In this document: in pieces, positions 1 to 12,563 of the stretch | Position numbering within the stretch: position 1 is the first letter of the stretch | How the letters are laid out: each line of letters opens with the position of its first letter | NCBI RefSeq assembly: GCF_907165205.1 | Contig: NC_058194.1 | Location: 24,862,856-24,926,855, forward strand | Direction: 5' to 3' | Source: Coccinella septempunctata | Lineage: Eukaryota > Arthropoda > Insecta > Coleoptera > Coccinellidae | DNA: 64,000 bases | The notes under the pieces: model-generated | Seen by the model: only the letters and a program-made list of their open reading frames with translations | Told to the model about the DNA's origin: nothing | Database searches by the model: none | Position numbers and translations under genes: made by a program

Positions 1-63
1 ACACAGGCTCTTCTGAAAAAATAAATGTTTTTACTCTATTTCAATGAGATTCGCTGTGATGTA

Positions 64-681
64 CAGGGTGGGCAAAATTCGTTGCCTACTGAGGGGATCT
101 CGAGAACTATAGCAGCTAGAAGAAAACGGTTGACACATTCTCGAGCTCTATTTCATGACTAATCCAAATCTGAAAACAGAATCGGCCTATCATTTTTAGA
201 TTTCGAGTTATAAACAAAAATTGAGATTTTGACGATTCCGAAAAGTTCTCATAACTTTTTTGTGTTTGAAGTTACAGATCTGAAACTTAAACCTTCTTAG
301 GCACTTTCATACGTAGAATCTACTGACAAAAGCTTTTTTTCCAATTCAAAAATATCAAATTCAATAAAAGTTTTCATTTAAAAAAATGAAAGTTCACCTA
401 ATGATTCGAAATTAAAAAATATTTTGAGCTCATCAGTGGATTCTACGTAAAAAAGTGCCTGTAGAAGGTTCAAGTTTCAGATTTGTATTATAACTTCAAA
501 GACAAAAAAGTTATGAGAACTTTACGAAATTGTCAAACTCGAAAACGAAGTATCGTAGGAGGTTGCGGTTTTCAACATTATTTGTTTCTACGAAAATGAG
601 CTCGGAAATGTGTCATCCGTTTTCTTCTAGCTGCTATAGTTCTCTAGATCCTCTCAGTAGACAACAAATTTGCCCACCCTG
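64..681. mobile_element. Foldback MITE, almost wholly palindromic
   Basis: The ends read CAGGGTGGGCAAA and its inverse, flanked by TA; outside that both sides also carry GATG/CATC. Past the tips the arms keep matching inward: the segments reading gaactatagcagctagaaga, the 'agttctcataactttttt' block and the 'attctacgta' block all recur inverted on the other side. The arms are about 300 bp with a short AT-rich loop near 350-400. There is no transposase; the 70-codon frame at 530-742 is just arm sequence. The TA flanks suggest mobilisation by a Tc1/mariner-type enzyme (inference). Confidence 0.85.
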
Positions 682-2077
682 TACATCTAAAACAACTGCT
701 AAACTTGCAGGAGAGACAGATTATTTGAAAGTGCAAATTTAGCACGAATAGCTCAACTCAGGAAAGGTTTACAGTTCACGAATATCCTGAGCATGGCAGA
801 ATTGACGCTCTAATTCAAGATGAAAGGTTCGATTTTGTGAAAAAATCCAAGAGCGTTGCGCTGACGAATAACATCTTCCGAGAACGAAATGGGGAAATTT
901 ATTTCGCCAAATTTCTTGCCAACGTCAACAAGTCGTTCGACTTTAGTTTATTTTAAAGACGCGAATATATCTACACCATTTCCGCGTGGCGTCAGCAAGG
1001 TCATAGAGAAGACTGAGATAGGAATTTTGTAATTATAATATGTACAGAATCCATTACCGGGCATTGTTTAGTATTTTATCGGGCCATAACAACTTCCTCG
1101 CGAATTTTCAGTGGCGTGCGCATCGCCAAAGACGATTATTTCAAATTGGCATTCCGGACACTCAGCCAAACCTATGAAAACATTTTTGTTCTTGAAAAAC
1201 ACAGTGCAGAAGAGACGTTTAAGCCTCTCATAAAACGTTAATGTTGTTGAATCTTCTGGTTGTTTTCTCAGCTCCTTGAGGATACGTAAATTATCTGGAT
1301 TTAAGGAACATATCTTTCAGGAGAGTTCGAAATTAAATGTGCCACATCTGTTATACCTCCTTCATAAATCTCTGCAGACGCACTTAAATTTTTATTCGAA
1401 TTTTTATGATCAGTAGCTGGTTTTACAATCATCCCTTTCTATGCCGTTTCTACCCAGACGCTTAAATAACGGCGTTTGTGAAGGTTACACGTCACCAAAA
1501 TTACCCCTAGAAATAACTGTGGTTCTTTCCAATCCTCGACCCGCTAAAAGTCGATGACTTATAAATACATTTCGGACGTCCAGTTATATTATACTAATCT
1601 TCCAGAGTGACTCCAATAAACTAAAGGATTCTAAAGAAAGGATTCTTGTTGACTCTTTCCTTCCTGGAAGCCCCATAAATGCCAAATTCAAGGTTATTCC
1701 TGAATAATAATATTCCTTGCATTTCGCAATAAACCTGAGAATTTGCTCTATTGTATTCGGGTTTTGCAGTTCGCTTTCGCAAAATGGATTCCGACTGTAA
1801 TATATTTTTATTGGCCCCAACAGGTTGAAGCGAGGGTTGAAGCCAAATACTGGGGATCACTGCTAATGATGAACAAAAATTTTTACAGGATCATGAACAT
1901 TATGAAAATCTCAATAAAACATGTAATCCTTAATACTAATATTATAAATGTGAAAATCCTTGTTTATTCGCTTGTATGTTTGTCTTTCCATATCACTGGA
2001 ACCAGATTTTGATGGGAATTTCACTGTAGTGTAGGTAATTTTCCAGATTGGGTTTTCGTGTAACGTTCATCCGTATA
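682..2077. other. Non-coding stretch, probably E74 intron or 5' flank
   Basis: AT-rich sequence with only short, unconvincing frames (up to 89 codons). No splice-bounded exon, RNA gene or repeat was recognised. Confidence 0.5.
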
Positions 2078-2773
2078 CAGGGTGAGTCTTTGACTCGTAC
2101 AAATATTTCAACATTGTATTCTTGAGGTCAAAAGAAACACTTTTTTCTCACACCATTTTTTCCGATTCAGCACTGTTAAAAAGATATAGCCATTTTAATT
2201 TTCCATGATGTATACCACCCCTGGAGAAACAAAATTCCCTTCATAATACCAAGCTAAATCTATGTCACTACACATCTGTGGATCTTTTAAACATAGTTGC
2301 ATTGAGCCAATGTACCCAATTTTCCGAATATCACAGATATGTATTCGAAAACAATTACATACTCGAAAACGGCGCATTATACGAGAAAATACGAAGAATA
2401 CCTACTTTTACTTTACAAAACGTTCAAATATTCATTAGAGCGTCCAACTTTGTTTTAAGAGTTGGGCTTTTTAAATTTTTGGTATTTTATGGTTCGTAAT
2501 GGTGATAATGAGAAAAGTGGAAGACGTGGGTGATATCTTGTGTTCGAAAAAGATTCATCAAATAAATGAAAAACTATTACACGAAATTCATTTTATTCGA
2601 TCAAATTTTTTGTGAGATATGTATAACTAAAAATAACATTTCTTTATGGTTTTTCAACAGCCTGTATCTTTTAATCCGAGACGATTCGGAAAAAATGGTA
2701 AAGGAAAAAAGTGTTTATTTTTATGTCAAGAATCTAGCATTAAAATATGTGTACGAGTAAAAAACTCCCCCTG
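2078..2773 (+). mobile_element. MITE family M1, copy A (about 696 bp)
   Basis: It starts CAGGGTGAGTCTTTGACTC after TA and ends with the degraded inverse (ctccccctg) before TA. The inverted repeats are about 120 bp and include the motifs 'attcttgaggtcaaaagaaa' and 'ccattttttccgattcgg'. The interior is non-coding; the 60-73 codon frames inside it belong to the repeat. Five more copies occur in this window, so the family is moderately abundant locally. Confidence 0.85.
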
Positions 2774-4218
2774 TATAATTAAGAAATGATAGATAGATAG
2801 AAAAATATCGATTTTTCCTAAATAAGTCTTACAAGAAGCTGTTGATTTCAGGATTTTATAGCCGACGCTAGATGAACCATAAGAAAGAGGAAAATGATCA
2901 AGTACAAATTTGTAGAGCTCCAAATGTTCTATAAAAAGTCCACGATGTCATATATCTAACTTAACATTTTTAAATCAATCCAAAATAATATTCCATTTCA
3001 AGACGGTTTTTGACTGGCACGGAATGAATTGATATGAGAATAAATGTGACCTTTAAGTGCAGCATTCAGTTGTGATGAAAAATAATCTTGAAGCATATTT
3101 TTCTAAAGGATATTTCGCGAGATATGATAGGTTAAAGAAATAGATAGGTACGAATTAAGGCAAGAAACTTGTCGGCTACTTGGAGGTGATGTTACCATCA
3201 TTTCGGTAATTGGAGTTTATTTTTAGTTTTTTTCATCGTTACATACTCATAATTTTTTTTTGATGATTATTAATTATTATTTCTTATGGATTTCATTTTT
3301 CATAGTGAGGTTTGTTGATTTTCTGCTCATATTCTTTCTTGAATTATTCTAATTATATCTTGTGTGATATATTTGAAATGCTTATTCATATATTTGAATA
3401 AAATTCTTACACGATACTTCACAGCTTCACATTGGATGCACCCATATAATATTCTAATTATTTTCGATTAGGTTTATATAAAAAAATATGAGAAACAGTT
3501 GAATGTTAGTCTGACAAGGCAGCAGTAAGTCGAAACGCTTATCGTTTTCGTTAATTCTCAATAATCGAAAATAAACGACAGACAAAGTATGTTTCTCTTT
3601 TGGTACTGCAACCGACTTCTCTGACTTAGTTCTAAATACCGGAAGAAGCCTAAATTCATTGGTCCGCAACTTTTCAGCCGCCTTGGACGTGATTAACCAT
3701 CAATTTCCGTAAATTCCTATTAACGAAAGCTTTTCAGCATTATCGACAGCCAGTAAATCGGCAACTTGGCACGGAGATCCGATTCAAAATCGAGTATTGT
3801 TTTCACTTTCGCATTCTTCGGTTTGGACCTCGAACCCTAAACCCGGGACGTTCGAAATTACGCGTCGCGACGGCAGCGTACGTCACGCGATCGATGCCAC
3901 CACGTGACGTATACGACCTTGTCCGTGTGGAAAGTGACAGTTGGGCGCTGTATTCGATAATTTTCGATGAATTTTTGGACCTTATCGAGGTGGTTTGATC
4001 GATATTGAAAGTGTGAATTCATATATTTGGTAAAAAATCCCTGTTGTGAAAGACTCCCTCCAATTTTTCACCCCAATAACGAATATTCAAATTCAAATCA
4101 TCTGAAAACTAATTAAATACCGTTTGCGTTCAAAAATATATTCAAGATCTATGAGCTTGCATCTTTACTTCATAATCTTTCTGAGAAATATTTTTTCTTA
4201 TACTTTTCTTTATTTCAG
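2774..4218. other. Non-coding, with a CpG-rich island at about 3,780-3,970
   Basis: The sequence is mostly AT-rich. At 3,840-3,930 it becomes rich in CG dinucleotides and E-box/CRE-like words (cacgtgacgt, gacgtacg), unlike its surroundings. That fits a promoter or enhancer, perhaps for an E74 isoform, but no TATA box or start codon in a useful frame is evident. A possible donor (atatttg|gtaaaa) lies near 4,030. Confidence 0.35.
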
Positions 4219-4248
4219 GTAAGTTGCCCCGAATCTATGAAGACCAAT
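4219..4248 (+). other. Recursive splice site or 30-nt candidate E74 microexon
   Basis: A pyrimidine-rich run ends in CAG at 4,216-4,218 and is followed directly by GTAAGT, the juxtaposed acceptor/donor consensus of insect ratchet sites. A second good donor (GTGAGT) begins at 4,249. If used as an exon, the 30 nt are a multiple of three. Read with two bases completing a codon they have no stop (about KLPRIYEDQ) and leave one base, which is the phase required by the next recognised E74 exon at 24,097. Whether it is a zero-length ratchet point, an RS-exon or chance cannot be settled from DNA alone. Confidence 0.45.
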
Positions 4249-4651
4249 GTGAGTTGAATTTTAGATTTTTTCGGAATATTAAGTTTCCATAATTTTATTT
4301 AGTTCCTAATATAATTCAGCAAAAGCTATTCATGATTTTTGTCGTTTTGAAATGATAGTAGATTTCGACTTCAGTTTCCACTGCAACTACATTCAAGTAA
4401 ACACCCCTGCTTGATACTGCCATCTGAAAATGGCACCTAAAGAGCAATTTTTTTCTCAAAAAAAAGAAAACTGAGTATCGCTCTCAATTTCATTTCTGTT
4501 AGGATTCTGGCTGTTAAGAAAAAAATTAAGAACTATTTGCAAGTCCATCTTTAGGGAAATATATCTATGAAAGATCCACAAATATTTTTGACAAGGATTT
4601 TTAGAATAAAACTTTTCACTAATTCATCGAATTGTACAACCATGAATATCA

Positions 4652-5331
4652 GCCTGCCAGTTTTAACTCGTACAAATATTTTAACAGTTGATTCTTGAGG
4701 TCAAAAGAAGCACTTATTTCCTTTACCGTTTTTTCCGAATCGGTTCAGTTTGAAAGATACAGGCTGTTGAAAAACCATAAAAAAATATTATTTTTACTTC
4801 TTTCTCACAAACGGTTGTATCGAATGAAATTAATTTCGGAATATAGTTTTCTATTTATTTGATTAATATTTTTCGAACTCAAGATATCACCCACGTCTTC
4901 CAGTTTTCTCATTATGACCATTACGTACCATAAATATACCAAACTTTCAAAGAACCCAACACTTGAAACTAAGGTAGACGCTATCTAATGAATATTTGCA
5001 CGTTTTATTAAATAAAATTATTCCTCATTATGTTTTCGAGTAATTTGATGTTCAAAAATTAAAAAGTATCTGTGGAATTTGAAAATTTGGGTACTTTGGC
5101 TGAATACAACTCTTTTTAAAAGGTCCACGGATGTGTAGTGTCACAGATTTAGCTAGTTAGTCTGAAAGTTATTTTGTTTTTCCAGGGGTGGCACATATCA
5201 TTATGAAAACTCAAAATGGATATATATTTTTATCAGGGCCGAATCGGAAAAAATGGCATAAGAAAAAAGTGTTTCTTTTGACCTCAAGAATCTACTGTTA
5301 AAATATTTGTAGAAGTCTGAGACTCACCCTG
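4652..5331 (-). mobile_element. MITE family M1, copy B (inverted orientation)
   Basis: It carries the same blocks as copy A in the opposite order and strand. The right tip is intact (gagactcaccctg, then TA at 5,332); the left tip is decayed around 4,652. It has no coding content. Confidence 0.8.
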
Positions 5332-7879
5332 TATATCATAATCCTGGAATTAACGAATTAAATTATGAAGAAAGGATTTTTAGGTAGCAAAATTCAACCG
5401 AAAATTCTTCGAAAAAATCAGCCAATACGAACCGAAAAACGTTATATAATGAGGATGGTCGAATGTTGATGTTCCTATTCCATGAAGACATTAAGAATGT
5501 AAGTGGGTCAAAGTATGTGAAATACTTGTTATTTTCTGTGTAATTCACTGACCTCCATCGGAAGAACTTCGCGCGGCGTTGCCGAAATGGATTTTTAGTG
5601 AAAGTGACAAGCCACCAAGGTTGTATTCATCATGATTTCCGTCTACCAGCGACGATCAATTGTTCCATTATGTCATTTAACACCTATTTCCGGCCATCGC
5701 GAACGCGAAATTCAAGCGGATGCAAATTGCGAAAAACCGATGGCCAGTAACTAAGAAAATCCAACTTGGAGGCTTGAGTCGTTCGTCATTCTCGATACGG
5801 TGTGAAAAATGTGGCATATCTGAGCGTATCGAACAAACAGAAACGTTTGCGTCATTCGATGGAGATGATTTCTAGGAAAATTACGAATCTGCAATATCGG
5901 ATCTTTATTAGACAAGTAGTAAACGCATTTTGAGTGTTTTGATTTGGTATTAAATTGCTGAAAAGTGTTTGGATTATGAATACTGATTTTGATTGAGGTT
6001 CTTTGGGTTTTTACGACGATATGGCTCGGATTACTTTGAAATTTCTACTTTTATATTGAATATTATGATTATTTTCCATTTATGCAAACTGTATAAGATT
6101 AATTTCTGGTCAAATCTATGGTCAAAACCTCGATATGTCTATTATACTTGATGTGACGTCTGATTTTGCTCAGTCAAGTTATGATTCTCTTCATCATTTA
6201 GTATTATTTTTCTAAATTTCCAAAGGAAGTATTTGTGTCGGTTTATAAAATAACGATAATGTCATGCAAAGTATCTTTCATACGTACAAGCAATAAATAT
6301 TTATTTGAGTTGTATATACGCAGAAGCTCAATCAACTACTAGGCTTTCTTTTGAAGCTTCCGCTTCTAACGAAAGACTGACTGTCAAATCAAGAGGTTCA
6401 TTGTTTATTTACCACAAATTTCGACTGAATTAATCACTGTAAAGAGTACAAAAACGGGAGATATCTCATCTTCAGCAACTTTTATAAATCCAGCTCAGAA
6501 AGAATTGTCCATGGATGTGAAGTTGTTTCCCAAAATGCCCATTTCAAATACTCACATGAATTTCCATGATTGAGTTGACGAAATTTTTCAACGAAGTGGG
6601 GCAAATACTTCCTTTTAACGATAATCAAGTCCTCAATTGAAAAATTGAATTCTCGAACACATATTCGACTCACCTACGTTACTGATTTTCGCATTTCGAA
6701 ACACTGAATCTGTTGAATAATAATCGCAGGGACCGAATAAATCAGTCATTGACACCGTATTTCATCATTTGTTACGCAAATTTCCCTTAAGGAAACAAAA
6801 GTTTATCTCTTCTTTCCAGAATGTATACAGCGAAAATAGTTGACGAACTTATCTCGATAGAAATTAGGAATTATCTAATTTACTAATGAAGTTCAGTAGG
6901 CCACAAGTCTTGAACGATAAAAATGAAAACAACGTATAAGAAAAATACAGAAAAATTATGTATGCAACTATCGTGTCGAGTATGTACTGCAACCAATATA
7001 TTTTCGACAAAAGTAAGGCTCTTGAGGTGTAGAGAAATGAAAAACTAATCTTCAAGAAGTACCTTATTTTCATGAAAACCCCGGTAAATATTTCTATGCA
7101 CTCAACACTCAATTTTTTTGTGTGTACTTATTTGAATATGTATTTCCAAGCCATAACAGCATGGTTGCTCTTGATGAAATATTCAAATCAAATAAGAGCT
7201 GGTGAAATCATCAGTCCCTTAGATTTTCATGAAAAACGCTTAGAAATATGAGAAGAAACTCAATTAGTTGAAGAACTTCGCTCGAGAACTATCGGCTCAC
7301 CTACGTTCGATAGAAAATTTTTATTTCCAAACAAATAATGTCGCAACAAACATCTGTTTCTGAAGTAGCGATGTAACCTCTAAATAAATAAATTGTTACA
7401 AAATACCCAACGGATTCTCGCACGTCCTAAACAAATTCGTCATTGAGTTATTGAGAGAATACGAAGAAGACCTAGAATCATAACACTGAATATTTCTCGT
7501 GTTTATATAAATAAACTGAACTATTTCAGTTAAATGACTTTATTCCCAAAAACGAACTAAAGAACAACAACAAAATACTTTCTTATTCAACATGAAACTA
7601 AGAGAGGAGCAGCTTTACATTATTATTATGGAAAATTACAAAAAGGATTTGATAAATAGAATCTGAGATCAGTTTTAAATAGATATCAATAATCTGTCAA
7701 TCAATTATTGGATTCGAATTGGAATTGTTGATTTGTTCGAAACTTGTTTTTAGTTATGTACTCCACATCCTCCTCACTTCATCACACACAATTTCCAACA
7801 CTCTGAATGGATACGAAGATATTGAAAAATTCTTAGCCTACTATAGAACCAAACAAAATTTCAATGTCGAAATATTTTA
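5332..7879. other. Non-coding intronic/flanking stretch
   Basis: AT-rich, with a CpG-richer patch at about 5,555-5,880 (cgcgcggcgttgccg and neighbours) that may be a conserved regulatory element. No exon with both splice sites and a convincing frame was found. Confidence 0.4.
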
Positions 7880-8690
7880 TCACTCAACATATTCTCCTCT
7901 AAATTGGATACATTTATTACAGCGAACCTGCAACGTCTCTAGACCTTTCAAAAAAATGTTCCTTCTTGCTCTGCAAACCAGACCTCCACAGCTTTTATTA
8001 CCTCTTCGTTGGAAGAAAATTTATGACCATACGACTTTTTTTCAGTTGAGGAAAGAGATGATAGTCGGATGAAGCCAAATCTGGTGAATAAGGGGGGTGC
8101 TCTAGTAATTCAAACCCCAAATCACGAATTTTTTGCATGGCAACAAGAGATTTGTGTGCAGAGGCGTTGTCCTGCAAAAACAAAACACCTTTTGATAGCT
8201 TTCCGCGTCTTTTCTCTTTAATTTTTTCCCGTAGAGTGGTCAGTAATGTCGAATAGTAATCTCCGGTTATTGTTCTACCCTTATCCAAAAAAATCAATCA
8301 TGATTACTCCATGGCAATCCCAAAAAACTGAAGCAAGAACTTTTCCAGCAGATTCTTGGACACGAAACTTAGGTCTTGGAGAACAAGTGTGTCGCCATTC
8401 CATCGATTGTTGCTTTGTTTCTGTATCGTAGAAATGTACTCAAGTCTCATCCATAGTAACAATTCGGTTTAAGAAGTCTACGTCGTTTTCAAATCGAGCA
8501 CAGATCGAACGCGATGCTTCTACCCTTGCACGCTTTTGGTCAAGATTCAAACATTTGGGGATCCATTTTGCAGCAATTTTTCCCATGTCCAAATTAACTT
8601 GAACTATATGATGAATGCTTTCGTATGAAATATTCAGTGCTTCAGATATCCGTTTAAGCCCAATTCGACAGATTGCTCTTTCCCAACCTT
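7880..8690 (-). pseudogene. Mariner (DD34D) transposase relic
   Basis: Read on the minus strand with frame changes, this gives a nearly continuous mariner transposase minus its N-terminal DNA-binding part. From 8,690 downward come KRISEALNISYESIHH, the first catalytic Asp in the MDET motif (near 8,445), then an in-frame stop after it. Next are the second Asp in QDNASAHKS and the third in PPYSPDLASSDYHLF, separated by 34 residues (DD34D). The C-terminal WFAEQ...KGLE...RC.KCI...YVE block ends in a stop at 7,880. Several stops and frameshifts show it is dead. No terminal inverted repeats were recognised. Confidence 0.9.
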
Positions 8691-10450
8691 TAAATCAGCT
8701 GGTTTTTCCCTCTTATCTCTCCTCGGTACTCACTAAATTAGTATAATTCAATAAAAACGTAAGCAGGGATGGTTTGTCCATGGCATAATCCTTATATTTT
8801 TTCTGATTTTATAGATTTATCTCCCAATGAAATCAAGGAAAAAAAGAATAGAGTATAATGAGTACATTATGGTAATACACAACCAGAAAAACACGTCATT
8901 GACCTGCAGACCTTCAAGTGCCATTCTACACTCCATCAATTCACGGTACACCTCATATTTAGTGAATCGTTTCAGTGGAAAAAATGTTACAGGGTTCCTT
9001 ATGAGCACAAACGTACTGAATTATATTTTATTCGAATGATTTCCGTCACAACATCCTCAAACGAAACAGATTAGGAGATCTACTGCGACAAAATTAATCT
9101 ATTGCAATGCGAAATGACTAATGCACAGTTGTCATGTGAAAAGTTCTGATCTTGACCTTCGCCAACACGGCTGATAAGAAGAACGCGGCGTTTTATCCGC
9201 GTTCGAAAAATCCAATCAACCTAGATTCCCTCGGGATGACCTGAATAACGGAAGGATCGATTCGCGGATTCCGAGAAGACGTCCTGGTAAACAGGAATAA
9301 TTCGCTGTTCGCCCGCGGAGGTGATTATTCAACAATAGTGGAGGAGGGGGCGGAAAAATCGGGGAAATAAAAGTGGGTCATACGTCGACTTATTTTTCGA
9401 TTCGGCGACGTAAGAATCCTTATTTAAAAATATCAAGGATTGCAGATGCATTTTATTCGTTGCAATATGTCGACCTCAATTTCAGGCGGACGCGTGCTAG
9501 ATTATATTTGTTTATAGTGCGTATTCAGAAATGTCGGATAGTTGGGTCAGATCTGAATGATTAATATCGTATTTTGAATGTCTAGCGGAAAATTTATCGG
9601 ATTCGTAAAAATATATAAGCAAGATACTGTGCCTCTCAATGATTAAATGCTTCAAAATCCAAATGGACCGATTTACTGAATTTTACAGAAAACACGAAAT
9701 ACCAGCAACTGTCTTAATATTATGGGCAACGTGAATCTACTGATGAAATCAAAGATGTGGCTTTTTTTTTCAACAGACAGTGGCAAAAATCAACTATACA
9801 AAAGTTTCAAAATGACAAATTTAAAAAATATTGAAAATGATCCCTGAAATAGATCCTACATACTAGCCCAGATAATTTGTTATCTGACTTATCTCAAAGC
9901 AATGGGAAAAAACTTATCTCGTAATGACTGACTCAACCATATGGTATTTAGTATCTCAAACGACCTTATGAAATGGCTCGTTTCGATACTAACTGACAGA
10001 AAAATACTTAGGACCAAGTACAAAAAATAGAATTAATATTCGTTCAGAATCACAACAATAAAATTCGTCTGAATTATTGACAATTTTTTTCACAAAGGTC
10101 ATCACAATCGTCTTGTTCGAACCCTCCAACAATGGTCATAAAAATGAGATGAATTAGGGTAACAATAATAGCACTTTGTCAACATAGCACTTCTAATAAA
10201 CAATTTTCAAGTGACCTAAAATTATTCAGATAGACTCGAAAGTACCGAAACATTTAATTCAATGTCCATATGTTTATGTTTTGTTCCGTTTTTCCGTACT
10301 GAAATTTGATGAAATTTGGTCGAACTTCTAGGGGTTGTAGCTCAGCCATCTTGAATATTCTATAGAGACAATTTTTGGTGGAATGAATTATTTCGATAAG
10401 TTCTACCTTCTGTCGGAAAAAAGGGCTCACCTTCGAAAGCATCCTGTATA
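8691..10450. other. Non-coding stretch with a CG-rich island at 9,160-9,370
   Basis: Mostly AT-rich with no supported exon. The island (ttatccgcgttcg... through ggaggagggggcgg) stands out by base composition and could be an E74 intronic enhancer or conserved element. The segment just before 10,451 (about 10,260-10,440) looks like part of another dispersed repeat abutting MITE copy C. Confidence 0.35.
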
Positions 10451-11121
10451 CAGGGTGAGTCTTTGACTTGTATTCGAATATTCAACAGTAGATTCTTGTG
10501 GTCAAAAGAAACACTTTTTTCTATCCCTTTTTTTCGATTCGGCCCTGGTAAAAAGATATAGCCATTTTAATTTTTCATAGTGAGCTATGCCATCCCTGGA
10601 GAAACCAAATTCCCTTCAGAATATCAAGCTAAATCTATGACACATCTGTGGGTCTTGTAAATAGAGTTACATTCAGCCAAAGTATCCAATTTTCCGAATA
10701 TTAATTATTTTTCATTTTTGAACATCAAAACACTCAAAAACGGCGCATTTTACGAGAAAGTATGAATACTTTTATTTTACAAAACTGTCAAATATTTATT
10801 AGATAGCGTCCAACTTAGTTTCAAGAGTTGGTTCTTTGAATTTTTGGTAATTTTATGGTACCTAATTGTCCATTAGGTATATGTGATATATTGTGTTCGA
10901 AAAAAATTCGTCAAATAAATGAAAAACTATGTTCCGAAATTCATTACATTCGATAAAATCCTTTGTGAGGGAGAACTAAAAATAACATTTTTTATGGTTT
11001 TTCAACAGCCTGTAATCGTTTAAACCGAGCCGATACGGAAAAAATGGCATGGGAAAAAGCGTTTCTTTTGACCTCAAGAATCTACAATTAAAATATTTGT
11101 TCGAATCGAGGACTCACCCTT
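10451..11121 (+). mobile_element. MITE family M1, copy C
   Basis: Starts CAGGGTGAGTCTTTGACTTG after TA at 10,449-10,450 and ends gactcaccctt before TA. Internal blocks are colinear with copy A. The final G of the right tip has mutated to T. Confidence 0.85.
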
Positions 11122-12563
11122 TATATTCATCTCTAACAAAAAACATATCTCTAAAAACATTGAAAATTTCCGAATATAAAGCAGGATTTAGAAATTCGAA
11201 ATATATATGAATTTGATATAAGTATCTGAAACTTTCTGGGTAATATTAGTTCAAATGAATATTGAATCAGGGAAATCAGTGTTTTGGGTAAAAGTAGAAT
11301 TTATCCCAGGAAGTATATTCCTAATTTTCATGCAAAGAATTATTTATAAGTAATCGAATGGTATTAATTTCAATATGCTATGATTTTGTGTTAAATATCT
11401 AAAATTCTTTTCATTGTAAATTATGATTTTACAAAAAAAAAGGTTTTCGTTAAAACCTGGCTTTTTTTCTAGATGAAATTCGAAAATTTGTCGTGTGGAG
11501 TAAAAAAGTGGTTATTCTGAAATAACAGAATTTTCGACCATAAAATTTTACTCCGAACAAATCAAGTGAGCTATTGCCCAATATTACCGCCGAAAAAAGA
11601 GTGACCTTGCCGGCGTGCGAACCCCATCCATCGATCCCATTTTCTGGGAAATTAGCCGGCATTCAGATGAGCGAGCGCCGTCGAAAGGGATATTTGACCC
11701 GCTTAGCGTCGCGGCGTTGACCGGCTAAGGGCGTCCGTCTAGCCGTATCGACCCGGCATCCCTGCGATAGGTCGGAATCCTCCTGCGCCGCACTAAAAAC
11801 GCAGTTTAAGAAGACTTGAACGCATAAAACGCAACAGAGACACTTTCCCGAGCTGAAACTCCTCGCAACTCCCGTCGAACCCCATCAAGAGGGAGGCTTT
11901 TTTGCGCTTCCTCCATCTAGCGAGCTTATGGGATCGTATTAAATTGGGCATTCTGGGTCGTAAAGGGATTAATGTCTGGAGGGTGTCTGAGCAACTCCAA
12001 ATTACTGGAAGTAATGTTTCTATCCGATGAATTAATTAAATTTGACTGGTAGCTTTTGCACTTCTTTTTCGTCTACAATTGGATAGAGGGTTGTTCACTA
12101 ATTCTGACGTGGTCCTACGAACTCAGCTAGTCTCATCAATGTTTTAATATCGATTCATTTATTAATTCGTTTTTTACACGAAAAATGAAAAAAGGTTAAG
12201 GGGTAAATAACAACACCAAATTATTTGAAAAAGATCTTGGAAAGTTCCAATAAATTAATTTTTAACAGGACATATTTTTTGGGGAAAGAAAACTCTACAT
12301 ACCTAACTTGTTTAATTTCTTCAATTGTTGTTAAGTGTTCAGAATTGTTCCTTACTCGAGGTTCACACGATATAAACCTTAATTATCACATGAAATAAAT
12401 AAAGAGATAAAATGAAAAATCAATAATTAATAATAATAATATAATAAATATAAAAGGAAATAATGAAAATTAGAGTGAGAAGATAAATTTAAAATTACAG
12501 ATGATAAAAAGGTAAATAAACTCGAGGCTTTTTGAAGTGCTATGCAAAAATTAACCCTAATAT
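11122..12563. other. Non-coding; CG-rich block at 11,570-11,950
   Basis: The block 11,570-11,950 (gccggcgtgcgaacccc, gtcgcggcgttgacc, ctgcgccgcac) is much richer in G+C and CpG than its flanks. It has no long reading frame with splice sites, so it is best described as a candidate conserved non-coding element or promoter. The end of the segment (12,395-12,520) is low-complexity AAT/ATA repeat. Confidence 0.4.

Noticed and set aside
530..742. 70-codon frame at the left edge
   Set aside because: Lies within the arm of the foldback MITE; its sequence is explained by the repeat.
2195..2760. Several 60-73 codon frames
   Set aside because: Inside MITE copy A; the same region in copies C and F is disrupted, so there is no conserved frame.
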